64,000 nucleotides of DNA from Nanobdellota archaeon (GTDB taxonomy: Archaea; Nanobdellota; Nanobdellia; Pacearchaeales; GW2011-AR1): the NCBI GenBank assembly GCA_027334715.1, contig DAHWUG010000003.1, positions 1 through 64,000 of the forward strand, in the 5' to 3' direction. Numbering within the stretch: the first letter of the stretch is position 1; each line of letters begins with the position of its first letter. Positions 31,559 to 41,261 of this stretch are shown here, in pieces. Position numbers and translations under genes: made by a program. Below the pieces are notes generated by a model. It saw only the letters and a list, made by a program, of their open reading frames with translations. It was not told the DNA's origin and did not search any database.

Positions 31559-32926
31559 TTATACTTTATTTTTAAAATTATCTTTAGTGAAATTCTTTTT
31601 TCCGGCTTTACTTATTCTTTCATTAGCACGTTTTTCCTCGTGTTCGTCCCTCAGAGTTTTTCTTATCATGAAGCTTGAAGGATTTTTGTATCTCAATTCC
31701 TCCTCTGTTGGAACTATTCCTATTCCCTTGTAATAATCCTTGTCATAATTTGGCGGAGGAATCGGCTTTCCCCTAAAGCTTGAAATCAACTGGGAGACAA
31801 TATATCCCCCCTTAAGGGGAGTTTCATTTTTTTTGTTCCATTCATGAAGAATTTTTTCAATGTCTTTTCTGTCCATGCCGACTGAGCGGAAAAAATTTGT
31901 TATGATGAAAAGAGCACGCTTTCTGCCGTCGCCTTTCATTCCTTCAAGGATTTTCCTGATGCTTGGAGGATAATTCTTTTCAGATATTGATTTCAGTGCA
32001 ACTTGAGAAAATAATTTTCCTTCATAGTTTTTTTGCTCATCCTGCTCTGGATTTTGCGTCTTGTTCCAGTCAAGAGCCTCGCGAAGTAATTCTGAAGCTT
32101 CGCCATCTTTTGAATCAGGCATGAAATTCCTTATCTCAACCTTGAAAGGATCTGCATCTTTTGGCTGGAATTTCTGTATTACCTCTGGCTCTGGCTTTAA
32201 GACAACGCTTGCCAATGCTGTTTTTTCATGAAGAGAATATGGCATCCTGAAAAGATGCCTTGATGAAACAAGAATCAAGTCAGGAACAACTTCTGCTGAG
32301 GCTGAAAAATCCCTTACATATTTGTTTGGCTTTGTAAGCTGGGTTATTTTTTCCGTGAGTTCTTTTTTTGTGATGTCCATTACATATTTTGTGATTATTC
32401 TTGGCCATTCAGGAAACATGTCAGAAGTGTTTATGTTGTAAATTGTTTTTGGAAAAGCTTTCCATGGAACAATTATGTGAAATCCCTTGCTGCCTGAAAA
32501 TTTTATCCCAATATTTTTCACGCCATGAAATCTCAGGACTTTTATTATAAGCTCTGCCATTATCTTGCTGTAATCAAGATATTTTGAATCAATATCAAGC
32601 AAAAGGTCCCAGCCTGTTCTTAGTTCATTTAGTTGCTTCTGGCTCATTCCTGTTGAAATTTTCAAGGGGTCTGTCCAGATTTCTTCTGAACAATGAAAAG
32701 AAGTCGCGCCGTTTTTCACCATCTCAAAAATGTCTCCAGGATACTGGAAAGTGTCCGGTCTCTTACCAAAGCTTTCCATCATATAGCTTGGAGCTACTTC
32801 ACGATTGGCTGAAAATGAGAAGATGGCTTTCTGGATGTCTTTTCTTGAGTAATAAAGATGGTTTATTTTCCTTATTCTTTCCTCCTTAATTCTTGAAGAA
32901 TCTGGTTTAGCCTGAGAATTTTCCAT
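31559..32926 (-). CDS. priS: Single-chain archaeal primase (PriS with PriL-CTD-like end)
   Basis: 455 residues. PriS catalytic aspartates D111 and D113 (LLLDIDSKY), nucleotide-binding SGSKGFHI (144-151; H150) and later VPDLILVSSRHLFRMPYSLHEKT are clear. The C-terminal region (NYPPSIRKILEGMKGDGRKR, FFRSVGMDRKDIEKILHEW) resembles the PriL C-terminal domain, fused here to PriS. Only one cysteine (C79) occurs, so the four-Cys [4Fe-4S] site of PriL is absent. It makes RNA/DNA primers; a single-chain primase is known in Nanoarchaeum. Divergent from pcn. Confidence 0.88.
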   Translation of the reverse strand: MENSQAKPDSSRIKEERIRKINHLYYSRKDIQKAIFSFSANREVAPSYMMESFGKRPDTFQYPGDIFEMVKNGATSFHCSEEIWTDPLKISTGMSQKQLNELRTGWDLLLDIDSKYLDYSKIMAELIIKVLRFHGVKNIGIKFSGSKGFHIIVPWKAFPKTIYNINTSDMFPEWPRIITKYVMDITKKELTEKITQLTKPNKYVRDFSASAEVVPDLILVSSRHLFRMPYSLHEKTALASVVLKPEPEVIQKFQPKDADPFKVEIRNFMPDSKDGEASELLREALDWNKTQNPEQDEQKNYEGKLFSQVALKSISEKNYPPSIRKILEGMKGDGRKRALFIITNFFRSVGMDRKDIEKILHEWNKKNETPLKGGYIVSQLISSFRGKPIPPPNYDKDYYKGIGIVPTEEELRYKNPSSFMIRKTLRDEHEEKRANERISKAGKKNFTKDNFKNKV

Positions 32927-33043
32927 TGTTTTTCCAAACAGAACAATATTTATATAATTACTCTATACTTCATAATAACAATACTTAAAAGTGGAGTATT
33001 GCTTTTTAAAAAAGCAGGATTAATATTTCCGCGCATCATAAAA

Positions 33044-33769
33044 ATGCTTGTAAAACTTGAAAACCCGCTTCTTTTGTCGAGGATTGTTGATGTAATATCT
33101 GAGATAGTAGCAGAAGTCAGGATAAAAATCAATGAAAATGGGTTAAGCATAGATGCAATGGACCCTGCAAATGTGTCAATGGTTCATTTTGTCCTTCCAA
33201 AAAGCTCTTTTTCAAAGTTTGAAACAGGTGCAGAAGTTCTTGGAATAAACCTTGAGAACCTGAAAAGGATACTTAAGAGATCAGGGCCAGGAAGCTCTCT
33301 AATACTAGAAAAGCAGGACAATTACCTCAATATACTTATACAGGACAAGATAAAAAGAACGTTCAATCTTAGCCTTATTGAAGTTGAAAGTGAGGAAAAA
33401 GAAATGCCAAACCTTGAATTCAGCTCTGTTGTTGAATTAAATTCCACTGATTTAATTGACTCAATTGAAGACTGCGCTGTTGTTGCAGATGCATGCGCCT
33501 TTGTTGTCAAGGATAGCAAATTTATTATTGAAGCAAAGGGACTAAACAGCGCAATGTCTGAATTTTCAGCAGATGAGGCAAAGATTTCTGCAGAAAACTG
33601 CAAATCAAGATACAGCCTGGAATATCTGCAGAAATTCGTGAAGGCATCAAGGCTCTCTGACAAAACAGTTCTCCGTTTTGCAGATGACCACCCATTAAGA
33701 ATGGATGTAAAAAATGATTTTCTTGAGCTGTCATTTCTTCTCGCGCCCCGTGTCGAAACCGAAGATTAA
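33044..33769 (+). CDS. pcn: DNA sliding clamp PCNA
   Basis: 241 residues from ATG 33044 (an upstream frame to 32999 is not needed). LSIDAMDPANVSMVHFVL is the signature helix region of archaeal PCNA, and the C-terminus (RMDVKNDFLELSFLLAPRVE) has the usual acidic end. Forms a ring that tethers DNA polymerase and ligase. Divergent from the primase gene, sharing the intervening promoter. Confidence 0.96.
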   Translation: MLVKLENPLLLSRIVDVISEIVAEVRIKINENGLSIDAMDPANVSMVHFVLPKSSFSKFETGAEVLGINLENLKRILKRSGPGSSLILEKQDNYLNILIQDKIKRTFNLSLIEVESEEKEMPNLEFSSVVELNSTDLIDSIEDCAVVADACAFVVKDSKFIIEAKGLNSAMSEFSADEAKISAENCKSRYSLEYLQKFVKASRLSDKTVLRFADDHPLRMDVKNDFLELSFLLAPRVETED

Positions 33770-33805
33770 AACAAGATTTATAAACAAAATTTTCTTGTAT
33801 AAACA

Positions 33806-34585
33806 ATGGAAAAGAGGGGCCAGGTGACTTTTTTTATTATCATTGCAATCATAATAATTGTGGCAGGCGTTCTTGTCTATTTTTTTGTTCCAAAAGCTTC
33901 AACACAGACAACTTTTGATGTAAAAAATCCGCAGGGTTTTATACAATCATGCCTTCAGAAAACAATTGAAGGAAGAATAACGACTCTTTCTCTTCAGGGA
34001 GGAAGTCTAAATCCTGAATTTTATTTTACATACGAAAACAACAAGGTGCAATATCTTTGCTACACAAATGAATATTACAGCAAATGTGTTGTCCAGCCAC
34101 CAATCCTTACGCAGCAATATATTGAGTCAGAAATAAAAGATTCAATTTCAAGCGATGTCAGTTCGTGCTTTGACAGCCTGCAGCAGAGTTATAAAAACGA
34201 TGGCTATGTTCCAAGCCTTAAAATAGGAACAACAGTTGTGGAAGTTCTTCCAAACAAAGTTGTCACAGATTTTCAAAATTACACACTAACTGTAACAAAG
34301 GGCTCAACATCCACTTACAATTCCTTTAGTGTTGTTTTGAACAATAATCTTTATGAATTACTGGGTATAGCTAATAATATTGTTGAATGGGAAGCAACAT
34401 ACGGCGATGCTTCAACATCAGCATACATGACATATTACGAGAATTTGAAAGTTGAAAAAATGGTCCAGAATGACGGAACAAAGATTTACATCTTGACAGA
34501 CAGGAACACAGGAAATAAATTCCAGTTTGCATCAAGAAGTATTGTATACCCTCCTGGCTACAGTTCAGGAGTCACATCAGGTTAA
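33806..34585 (+). CDS. Class III signal-peptide (pilin-like) protein
   Basis: 259 residues. MEKRGQVTFFIIIAIIIIV is a short basic N-terminus with an RG-Q junction before a long hydrophobic helix, the prepilin-peptidase pattern. A beta-rich domain with cysteines (SCLQK, YLCYTNEYYSKCV, SSCFDS) follows. It is the first gene of a one-direction surface cluster (33.8-41.8 kb). Probably an exported pilin or pseudopilin. Confidence 0.78.
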   Translation: MEKRGQVTFFIIIAIIIIVAGVLVYFFVPKASTQTTFDVKNPQGFIQSCLQKTIEGRITTLSLQGGSLNPEFYFTYENNKVQYLCYTNEYYSKCVVQPPILTQQYIESEIKDSISSDVSSCFDSLQQSYKNDGYVPSLKIGTTVVEVLPNKVVTDFQNYTLTVTKGSTSTYNSFSVVLNNNLYELLGIANNIVEWEATYGDASTSAYMTYYENLKVEKMVQNDGTKIYILTDRNTGNKFQFASRSIVYPPGYSSGVTSG

Positions 34586-34601
34586 ATAAAAGAGATAAAA
34601 A

Positions 34602-36407
34602 ATGGCAAAAGAGTGTGATTTAAGCATAAGAGAAAGAAATTATGTGATTAGCAAAAAGAAGTTATTAACTATTTTTCTAATAGCGGGAATTTTGGCATTA
34701 ACAATTTTATTCTTTACAAATAAAGTTTCTGCAGATACACCTGCAAATTCATATTGCTGCGAAAAATTACAAGGCGGTGGATGGTGTCAGAATGTAAATG
34801 ACATTTCTTTGTGTGCAACAGGAAATGGATTAAGCACTCCTGCACCAACTTCATGCCAGTCAACAAGCTATTGCAGGCTTGGGACATGTGTTAATCCCCA
34901 GGAGGGTACATGCTTGCCAAATGTTCCATCACAGGTTTGTCAGAACAGCAAGGGAACATGGTTTGACGGAACTCCTAGCACAATTCCTCAGTGCAAGCTT
35001 GGATGCTGTTTCATTGGAGACCAGACAGCATTTGTCACCCAGACAAGGTGCAAGAATTTTGCAGGTGTTTACGGAGTGAATACAACATTCAGGACAGATA
35101 TAACAGATGAAACAACATGCATTGAAAGCGCAAACCCTCAGCAAATGGGCGCTTGTGTTCTGGATAATGGCGTGACACGAAACTGCAGACTTTTGTCAAG
35201 AGGTGATTGTCAGCAGCTGCAAACAGCCTCTTCAGGTAATACAACTGTAGAATTCCATGAAGGCCTTTTGTGCACTGCAGAAACCCTGAACACAGAATGT
35301 GCGCCTACAAAAAATACAGAATGCGTCCCTGGACAGGATCAGGTTTATTTTGTTGACTCATGTGGAAACATGGCAAATGTTTATGACTCTTCAAAACTAA
35401 AGGACCCAACATACTGGACAAACATAATTGATCCTTCTGCAAGCTGTAATCCTGGATCAAGCAATGCCGGCTCTTCTTCATGTGGCAACTGCAACTATCT
35501 TGCAGGAAGCACCTGTAAACCATACCAGAGAGGAAACCAGCAAACACCTAATCAGCCAAGCACTGGAAATTTTGTATGCGCTGATTTGAGCTGTCATTAC
35601 AATGGGAAGGTTTATTCTCAAGGCTCAAGCTGGTGCGTAACGAATACGCAAGGGGCAAGCAGCAATTCTCCTGGAAGCGAATATGCGGTGCAAAGATGCT
35701 TCAATGGAGAAGTCACTACAGAATTGTGCGACCCTTACAGGAACCAGGTTTGTCTTCAAGGTTCTCTCAACGGAAGCAGCAGCAGTTTTCCTGTTGCGGA
35801 ATGCGCTGTAAACAGATGGGAGGATTGCACTGTGCAAACAAATGAGCAAGACTGTTTGAACACTGACCAAAGAGACTGCAAGTGGGTAAATCTGACAAGC
35901 GCTACAGATGAAAATGGGAATCCTGTTGTTGTCAACAGCAACGGAACTCTCGTTCCTCAAGGCCAAGGACAGAAATTCTATGTGGGAACAGTTAATGTCG
36001 GGGGATTTAGTTTACAGTTAACAAAGGAAATTGGCGCTGCATGCGTTCCAGAATATTCTCCAGGATTTGTTTTCTGGAACGGCACACAGGACAGCAAAGA
36101 TAGTGGGTTGGCAAGTCCCCAGGCTATATGTGCACAGGCAAACCAGAAATGTGTTGTCAAATTCACAAGAAACGCAGTTGGCGGCTTTCTTGGGATTTCA
36201 AGCTGGTCATGCCAGAGTGGTTGCGAATGCGTCGGACTTTCCAAAGGAGCTCATCTGCCAGACATTAATGCAGTCTCACAGTGGATAAACCAAAGGATGG
36301 GGATGTGTGTTTCCATTGGTGATTGCGGCAACAAAACAAATTACATTGGAAATCCAGGATATAATAGTAATATCAACAATTTTGTTACAATATCAAAAGG
36401 TCAATGA
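34602..36407 (+). CDS. Large Cys-rich exported protein
   Basis: 601 residues. After a basic start comes one TM/signal helix (KKLLTIFLIAGILALTILFF), then more than 50 cysteines arranged in repeated modules (YCCEKLQGGGWCQN, CRLGTCVNPQEGTCLPN, CKLGCCFIGDQT, YCRLG...). This is a disulfide-rich extracellular protein, likely a stalk or adhesin. It follows the pilin-like gene by 16 bases. The next gene shares the short Cys-rich style, suggesting common assembly. Confidence 0.75.
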   Translation: MAKECDLSIRERNYVISKKKLLTIFLIAGILALTILFFTNKVSADTPANSYCCEKLQGGGWCQNVNDISLCATGNGLSTPAPTSCQSTSYCRLGTCVNPQEGTCLPNVPSQVCQNSKGTWFDGTPSTIPQCKLGCCFIGDQTAFVTQTRCKNFAGVYGVNTTFRTDITDETTCIESANPQQMGACVLDNGVTRNCRLLSRGDCQQLQTASSGNTTVEFHEGLLCTAETLNTECAPTKNTECVPGQDQVYFVDSCGNMANVYDSSKLKDPTYWTNIIDPSASCNPGSSNAGSSSCGNCNYLAGSTCKPYQRGNQQTPNQPSTGNFVCADLSCHYNGKVYSQGSSWCVTNTQGASSNSPGSEYAVQRCFNGEVTTELCDPYRNQVCLQGSLNGSSSSFPVAECAVNRWEDCTVQTNEQDCLNTDQRDCKWVNLTSATDENGNPVVVNSNGTLVPQGQGQKFYVGTVNVGGFSLQLTKEIGAACVPEYSPGFVFWNGTQDSKDSGLASPQAICAQANQKCVVKFTRNAVGGFLGISSWSCQSGCECVGLSKGAHLPDINAVSQWINQRMGMCVSIGDCGNKTNYIGNPGYNSNINNFVTISKGQ

Positions 36408-36425
36408 TAAAAAATAGTAATTAAG

Positions 36426-38882
36426 ATGATAATACAAACAAACAAAAAAGGAATGAGTTTCAAGAATAAATCTCTGGCATTGTTTCAGGCAGCAACAATT
36501 GTTCTCAGCATAATTGCATTCACTTATCTTGTTGCAATGACTATACCAAGTGTGAGTGCGTTCCCACCTGGACAATGTGCAATAATTGATAAAGGGACAT
36601 CTACAGAATCATATTGGCAAATGGGAAGCAATAATATGCTGAGCTGTGTTACAGGACATTGTAACCCACCAACAACAGACACGTTCACTGAAAATAATTT
36701 TTGTGTTGTATGGCTTGGATGTGGTACATCTCAAGGAGGTTCACATTGCAGCTCAATTTGCAGTCAGCAAAGTGATGGCTCTTGGTCAGTTAAATCAAGT
36801 GCTTTAGGATCTTGCCCTGCAGCTTCACCTTCTAGCAATTCAAGAAATCTACTCGATACTGCAAATACAGTTGTGGATACAGCTAATAGTATTACGAGTA
36901 TTCCTACTAATGCGGGGGGAATAAAGGATATTTTAAAAGGTATAACATCAGGGGTTACATCTGATGTTAAGAATCTTAAAGGATTTACCTTCAATGCGCC
37001 CAACCCGTCATTCCTTGATAATTTTGCTAATCCAAATCCTTATACAGGGGTTAAGGGTTGGATTTTTAACCCAACTATAGCGGGGAAATTGAGCATTGCA
37101 AATATTGTCGCGACAGCTGCAACTGCAGCAGGACTTTATGCTGTTACACAATGGGCTTTTGGAAAAGCAGGAGCAAATGCTGAATTTTCACATGCAGCAG
37201 GACTGGGTGTTGGTGCAGGATATTTTGCAAGCCAGATAGTGTCAAAACTTGGAATAAAAATTCTTGGATTTGGAAGCACAGGGGTGGGAGTTATAGTTGG
37301 GATAGCTGTTTTATTAATTTCATGGAAAAGTGTAAGATACCAAAGCTATCAATTCAACTGTTATCCATGGACGCCGCCAACAGGGGGGCATGATTGCTCC
37401 AAATGCAATAATGGCCAATTGCCATGCACAGAATATACTTGCAGAAGCCTTGGACAAGGCTGTGAGTTGGTGAATCAGGGAACAGGGGAAGAACTTTGCG
37501 TATGGAACAACAGCAGAGATGTTACTCCTCCTATAATGCAGCCATGGTTAGATATCCTTACTCCAGGGTACAAGTATACGCCAGACAATACATTATCTCC
37601 CCCTAATAATGGAGTAAAGATTGTGCCTTTGAACGACAATAACGGATGCATAAATTCAAGCAGCTCCCTAACATTCGGAGTAACTACAAATGAGCCTGCA
37701 ATATGCAAATGGGACACAGACAGCAGCCTCAATTTCTCAAGTATGAATAATTTCTTCGACGGAAGTCCTGTTGCAATCTACAATCACAGCCAGATGCTTA
37801 CTCAGTTGCCTGATGCAAATGCACTTGCTGCAGAAAACGCAACAATTGAGAACGGAAACAAGTATTCAATCTATGCAAGCTGCCAGAACACAAATGGGTA
37901 TGCAGATGTAGGAGATTTTGTTTTCAAGTTCTGCGTAAACCCAAGCCCTGACACAGAAGCGCCATTGATAGAGACAACAAGCATACTTAACGGAAGCCCT
38001 ATAGAATTCAACACAAGCTCTGTAAATCTTAGTGTTTTTGTGAAAGACAGTTATCCTGTTAATTGCAGATGGAGCAGCAATGACCAGGATTACAGCACAA
38101 TGGAAAATAACATGACCTGCCCTGAAAGCATTGTCCAGGTGAATGACCAGGGACTTTACCAGTGCAAGACGACACTTAATGGTCTCATTAGTTCCCAGAA
38201 CAACACTTTCTATTTCAGATGCCAGGACACTTCTCCTCAGCAAAATAAGAATTCGCAGTCTTATGCTTATACTCTTATAGGAACACAGCCATTGATAATA
38301 ACCTCTGTTGGTCCTAATAGCACAGTAATAAATTCAACAAATGTCGTAAAAGTGACGCTTACAGCAACTACTGCTGCTGGTTACAATCAAGGAGACTCTC
38401 AATGCTCATTCAGCACCACAGGAAATACAGGAAGCTATGACACTTTCTTCAGCGACGCAGGAAATAATTTCAACAATTACCAGCATTCACAGGACGTTTA
38501 TCTTGTCCCTGGAAACTACAATTATTACATACAATGCATTGACCAGGGGGGAAATACTGCTACAAACATGACAAGTTTCACAGTCCAATCAGATACAAGT
38601 CCCCCTATTGTTGTAAGGGCATATAATGATAACAATAACTTGAAGATTATAACTGACGAGAATTCAACATGTGTTTACAATACAGACAGCAATATAGGCT
38701 GCACATACCAATTCAGCGACGGTTCACCAATGCAGAATTCACAGGGAAATGTAAACCAGATTGCATGGGATGTAACAAAGACATTCTACATAAAATGCAT
38801 GGACAGCTTCGGCAACCAGCCAGATAGTGATGCATGCAGCATAATTGCAAGCCCCTACAGCATAAGCAACAGCAATCAATAA
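36426..38882 (+). CDS. Large Cys-rich surface protein with central hydrophobic region and Ig-like repeats
   Basis: 818 residues. N-terminal hydrophobic signal (SLALFQAATIVLSIIAFTYL), a Cys-rich head, a Gly/Ala-rich hydrophobic region at about 215-300 (NIVATAATAAGLYAVTQ, GVGVIVGIAVLLISWK), then repeated Ig-like beta domains each with cysteines (DTEAPLIETTSILNGSP..., SDTSPPIVVRAYNDNN). It may span the membrane with its centre and extend outward. The largest gene of the surface cluster. Confidence 0.75.
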   Translation: MIIQTNKKGMSFKNKSLALFQAATIVLSIIAFTYLVAMTIPSVSAFPPGQCAIIDKGTSTESYWQMGSNNMLSCVTGHCNPPTTDTFTENNFCVVWLGCGTSQGGSHCSSICSQQSDGSWSVKSSALGSCPAASPSSNSRNLLDTANTVVDTANSITSIPTNAGGIKDILKGITSGVTSDVKNLKGFTFNAPNPSFLDNFANPNPYTGVKGWIFNPTIAGKLSIANIVATAATAAGLYAVTQWAFGKAGANAEFSHAAGLGVGAGYFASQIVSKLGIKILGFGSTGVGVIVGIAVLLISWKSVRYQSYQFNCYPWTPPTGGHDCSKCNNGQLPCTEYTCRSLGQGCELVNQGTGEELCVWNNSRDVTPPIMQPWLDILTPGYKYTPDNTLSPPNNGVKIVPLNDNNGCINSSSSLTFGVTTNEPAICKWDTDSSLNFSSMNNFFDGSPVAIYNHSQMLTQLPDANALAAENATIENGNKYSIYASCQNTNGYADVGDFVFKFCVNPSPDTEAPLIETTSILNGSPIEFNTSSVNLSVFVKDSYPVNCRWSSNDQDYSTMENNMTCPESIVQVNDQGLYQCKTTLNGLISSQNNTFYFRCQDTSPQQNKNSQSYAYTLIGTQPLIITSVGPNSTVINSTNVVKVTLTATTAAGYNQGDSQCSFSTTGNTGSYDTFFSDAGNNFNNYQHSQDVYLVPGNYNYYIQCIDQGGNTATNMTSFTVQSDTSPPIVVRAYNDNNNLKIITDENSTCVYNTDSNIGCTYQFSDGSPMQNSQGNVNQIAWDVTKTFYIKCMDSFGNQPDSDACSIIASPYSISNSNQ

Positions 38883-39033
38883 GGAATAAAATTTTAAGGA
38901 ACAAACAGTCAATTGATGTTAAAGAGGTAACGCAGGGTCAGGTTTATTTTTTATTAGTTTAAGTTGTACTCATTAGAAAAGGAAGTTATAAATTTTATAT
39001 AAAATTTATAAGTAAGTATTTCTTGTATTAATT

Positions 39034-39567
39034 ATGGGGATGGAGAATAGAAAAAGAGGAATGAAAAAATCAGGCCAGACAGAAATTTCGTTCGGAATGA
39101 TTTTTTCAATAATACTCATAATATTTTTTCTGGCAGCTGCATTTTACGCGATAAAAGTATTCATGGGATTTAGTGACACCGCAAAAGCAGGGAAATTTTA
39201 CACTGATTTGCAGTCAGACATCAAAAACATATGGGGAAATTCTGCATTCAGCTCGGGCCAGCATGATTATATCATTCCAAGCGGGATAAACCTGGTTTGC
39301 TTTGTGGATTTTTCCTCTGATGCAAAAGGCAAGAATTCAAACCTTTACACAGATTTGAAAATGGGAACCTATACAGGAGATGAGAATCTTGTTCTTTATC
39401 CCCTAAAGCATAACAATTTTGATTCAAAGCGAATAGATTACATAGACTTGTCCGAAATAACCTCTGCGGAAAATCCATTTTGCATACAAACCAGCAACGG
39501 AAAAGTTTCAATGATTTTGAAAAAAGACATTGGACAGGATTTGGTGACAATAACGAGAGCAGGATAG
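39034..39567 (+). CDS. Pilin-like protein with modified class III signal
   Basis: 177 residues. MKKSGQTEISFGMIFSIILIIFF: a SG-Q junction in place of KG-Q, followed by a hydrophobic helix and a beta domain. ATG 39034 is one of several starts; ATG 39061 (MKKSG) also fits. Part of the cluster of alike N-termini. Probably an exported, peptidase-processed subunit. Confidence 0.7.
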   Translation: MGMENRKRGMKKSGQTEISFGMIFSIILIIFFLAAAFYAIKVFMGFSDTAKAGKFYTDLQSDIKNIWGNSAFSSGQHDYIIPSGINLVCFVDFSSDAKGKNSNLYTDLKMGTYTGDENLVLYPLKHNNFDSKRIDYIDLSEITSAENPFCIQTSNGKVSMILKKDIGQDLVTITRAG

Positions 39568-39612
39568 AAAGAGGATAAATAAAAATGCTAAATATAAAAG
39601 AGGGGCAAAAGA

Positions 39613-40584
39613 ATGACAAGCGGTAAAAGTTTCTTTAATAAAAGGTTAAAGTCAGATAAGGAGGGGTTTCTGCAGATTCCATTCTCATGGCTGTTTGCAA
39701 TAGTAGTCGGGGCGATAATAATTTTCTTTGCAATATATTTTACCACAAAATTGATGGGAACAGAGACAAAGGTTTCAACAGTGGAGACAGGCAGCCAGAT
39801 AAATGTCCTTTTAAATCCTCTCGAAACAAGTTTTGGCGAGGAACAGGTTACAGCATTGTCAATACCTGTTGAAAGCCTGTTGAGCAACAACTGCGATAAT
39901 GCAGGAAATTTTGGAAGCCAGCAGATAGTTGTCTCGCAGAAAGCAGGGGGCCAGTGGACAGACATAAACATTGCGCCAACATCGCATAATAAGTATATTT
40001 TCTCAAATGACAGCGTTGAAGGAAAGAATTTCTATCTTTTTTCAAAGCCGCTTGCACTGCCTTTCAAAGTCGGCGATTTGATTTACCTGACTTCTGCAAA
40101 TGATAATTACTGCTTTGTATCTGCACCACAGACAATTCAGGACGAGCTTTCAAACCTTAAACAGGGGAATATCTTCATTGCAAACTGCCCTTCAAACAGC
40201 ATAAATGTCTGCTTTTCACAGGCATCAAACTGCAGCATCACTGTTGACCAAAACCAGAAATCTGTGGAAAAAAACGGGCATACAATGTATTATGAAACAG
40301 ATGCTTTGATGTACGGAGCCATTTTTTCAAATCCAGATGTTTACGAATGCCAGATTCAGAGATTAATGAAAAGAACTAACGAGCTTTCAACAATTTACAA
40401 TGACAAGGAAACAATTATATCGATTTCAGGGGGATGTCCTGTTGATGCCAGCCTTAGCGTAGATCTTCTAAACCTCGGAGAAGCTGCAAAATCTGTAAAT
40501 AGCTCATCTGATTTGATAAATGTAAGGGCAATTGCAGACAACGCTGGATTGGAAAACAGCGTTTCTCCCTGCCCATTATGGTAA
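39613..40584 (+). CDS. Pilin-like exported protein, large
   Basis: 323 residues with a basic start (KRLKSDKEGFLQIPFSW), a long hydrophobic helix (LFAIVVGAIIIFFAIYF) and a beta-rich extracellular domain with cysteine pairs (NNCDN, DNYCFV, NCPSN, VCFSQASNCS). The junction EGFLQIP is a variant of the class III site. Probably processed like the neighbouring proteins. It is followed after four bases by the next gene. Confidence 0.68.
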   Translation: MTSGKSFFNKRLKSDKEGFLQIPFSWLFAIVVGAIIIFFAIYFTTKLMGTETKVSTVETGSQINVLLNPLETSFGEEQVTALSIPVESLLSNNCDNAGNFGSQQIVVSQKAGGQWTDINIAPTSHNKYIFSNDSVEGKNFYLFSKPLALPFKVGDLIYLTSANDNYCFVSAPQTIQDELSNLKQGNIFIANCPSNSINVCFSQASNCSITVDQNQKSVEKNGHTMYYETDALMYGAIFSNPDVYECQIQRLMKRTNELSTIYNDKETIISISGGCPVDASLSVDLLNLGEAAKSVNSSSDLINVRAIADNAGLENSVSPCPLW

Positions 40585-40588
40585 AATA

Positions 40589-41116
40589 ATGACAAAAATG
40601 CTGAAAAATAAAAAAGCGCAGATGAAGATACAGCAGATGGCTTTCATGCTTCTGGCTGTGACTTTGTTTTTCGCAATTGCAGGCCTGTTTGTAATTACAA
40701 TAAGCTTCTCAGGCATAAAGCAGTCTGCAGATCTTATTAAGGAGCAGAATGCGCTTCTTCTTGTTTCAAAAATAGCTGATTCGCCTGAATTTGCCTGCGA
40801 AAATGCATTTAACCAGCCTATGACAAACTGCATTGACACAGACAAGGCAATGGCCCTGAAAAAAAACATCCAGGATTACAGGAATTTTTGGGGAATTTCA
40901 GGCTTGGAGATGATATGGGTTTACCCTGATAATAACACAGGTACAGAGTGCACAACAGAAAACTATCCTGAATGCGGGGAGATAACGCTGATTCCTGTGG
41001 CAAATGGGACAGGAATTGGAAATTTTGTATCTTTATGCAGAAAAGCAATAGACAATAATTCAATACCTTACAATCAATGTGATTTGGGGAAGATCATAGT
41101 GATTTACAATGGCTAA
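40589..41116 (+). CDS. Pilin-like exported protein (KAQ variant)
   Basis: 175 residues from ATG 40589, chosen to give a short basic leader: MTKMLKNKKAQMKIQQMAFM followed by hydrophobic LLAVTLFFAIAGLFVITI. Junction KA-Q replaces KG-Q. The extracellular part has paired cysteines (ACENAF, NCIDT, CTTENYPECGE). It belongs to the same cluster. Confidence 0.68.
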   Translation: MTKMLKNKKAQMKIQQMAFMLLAVTLFFAIAGLFVITISFSGIKQSADLIKEQNALLLVSKIADSPEFACENAFNQPMTNCIDTDKAMALKKNIQDYRNFWGISGLEMIWVYPDNNTGTECTTENYPECGEITLIPVANGTGIGNFVSLCRKAIDNNSIPYNQCDLGKIIVIYNG

Positions 41117-41225
41117 AATAAGAGATAAAGCAGCTAAAGAAGATAAAAGATTAATAATGAAAATTTGGAATATGTTAAATTATAGCTTTTGCCTTGGAGA
41201 TGGGCTGACATATTGGCTTAAGTAA
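41109..41225 (+). CDS. Doubtful 38-aa ORF within the surface cluster
   Basis: Starts inside the last codons of the preceding gene (MAKIRDKAAKEDKRLIMKIW) and ends at TAA 41223-41225 with FCLGDGLTYWLK. It could be a short peptide or a coincidence of the AT-rich gap. No supporting signal. Confidence 0.3.
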   Translation: MAKIRDKAAKEDKRLIMKIWNMLNYSFCLGDGLTYWLK

Positions 41226-41261
41226 AGGTTATACAAATAAAAAGACAATGTGCGAAGAAAA

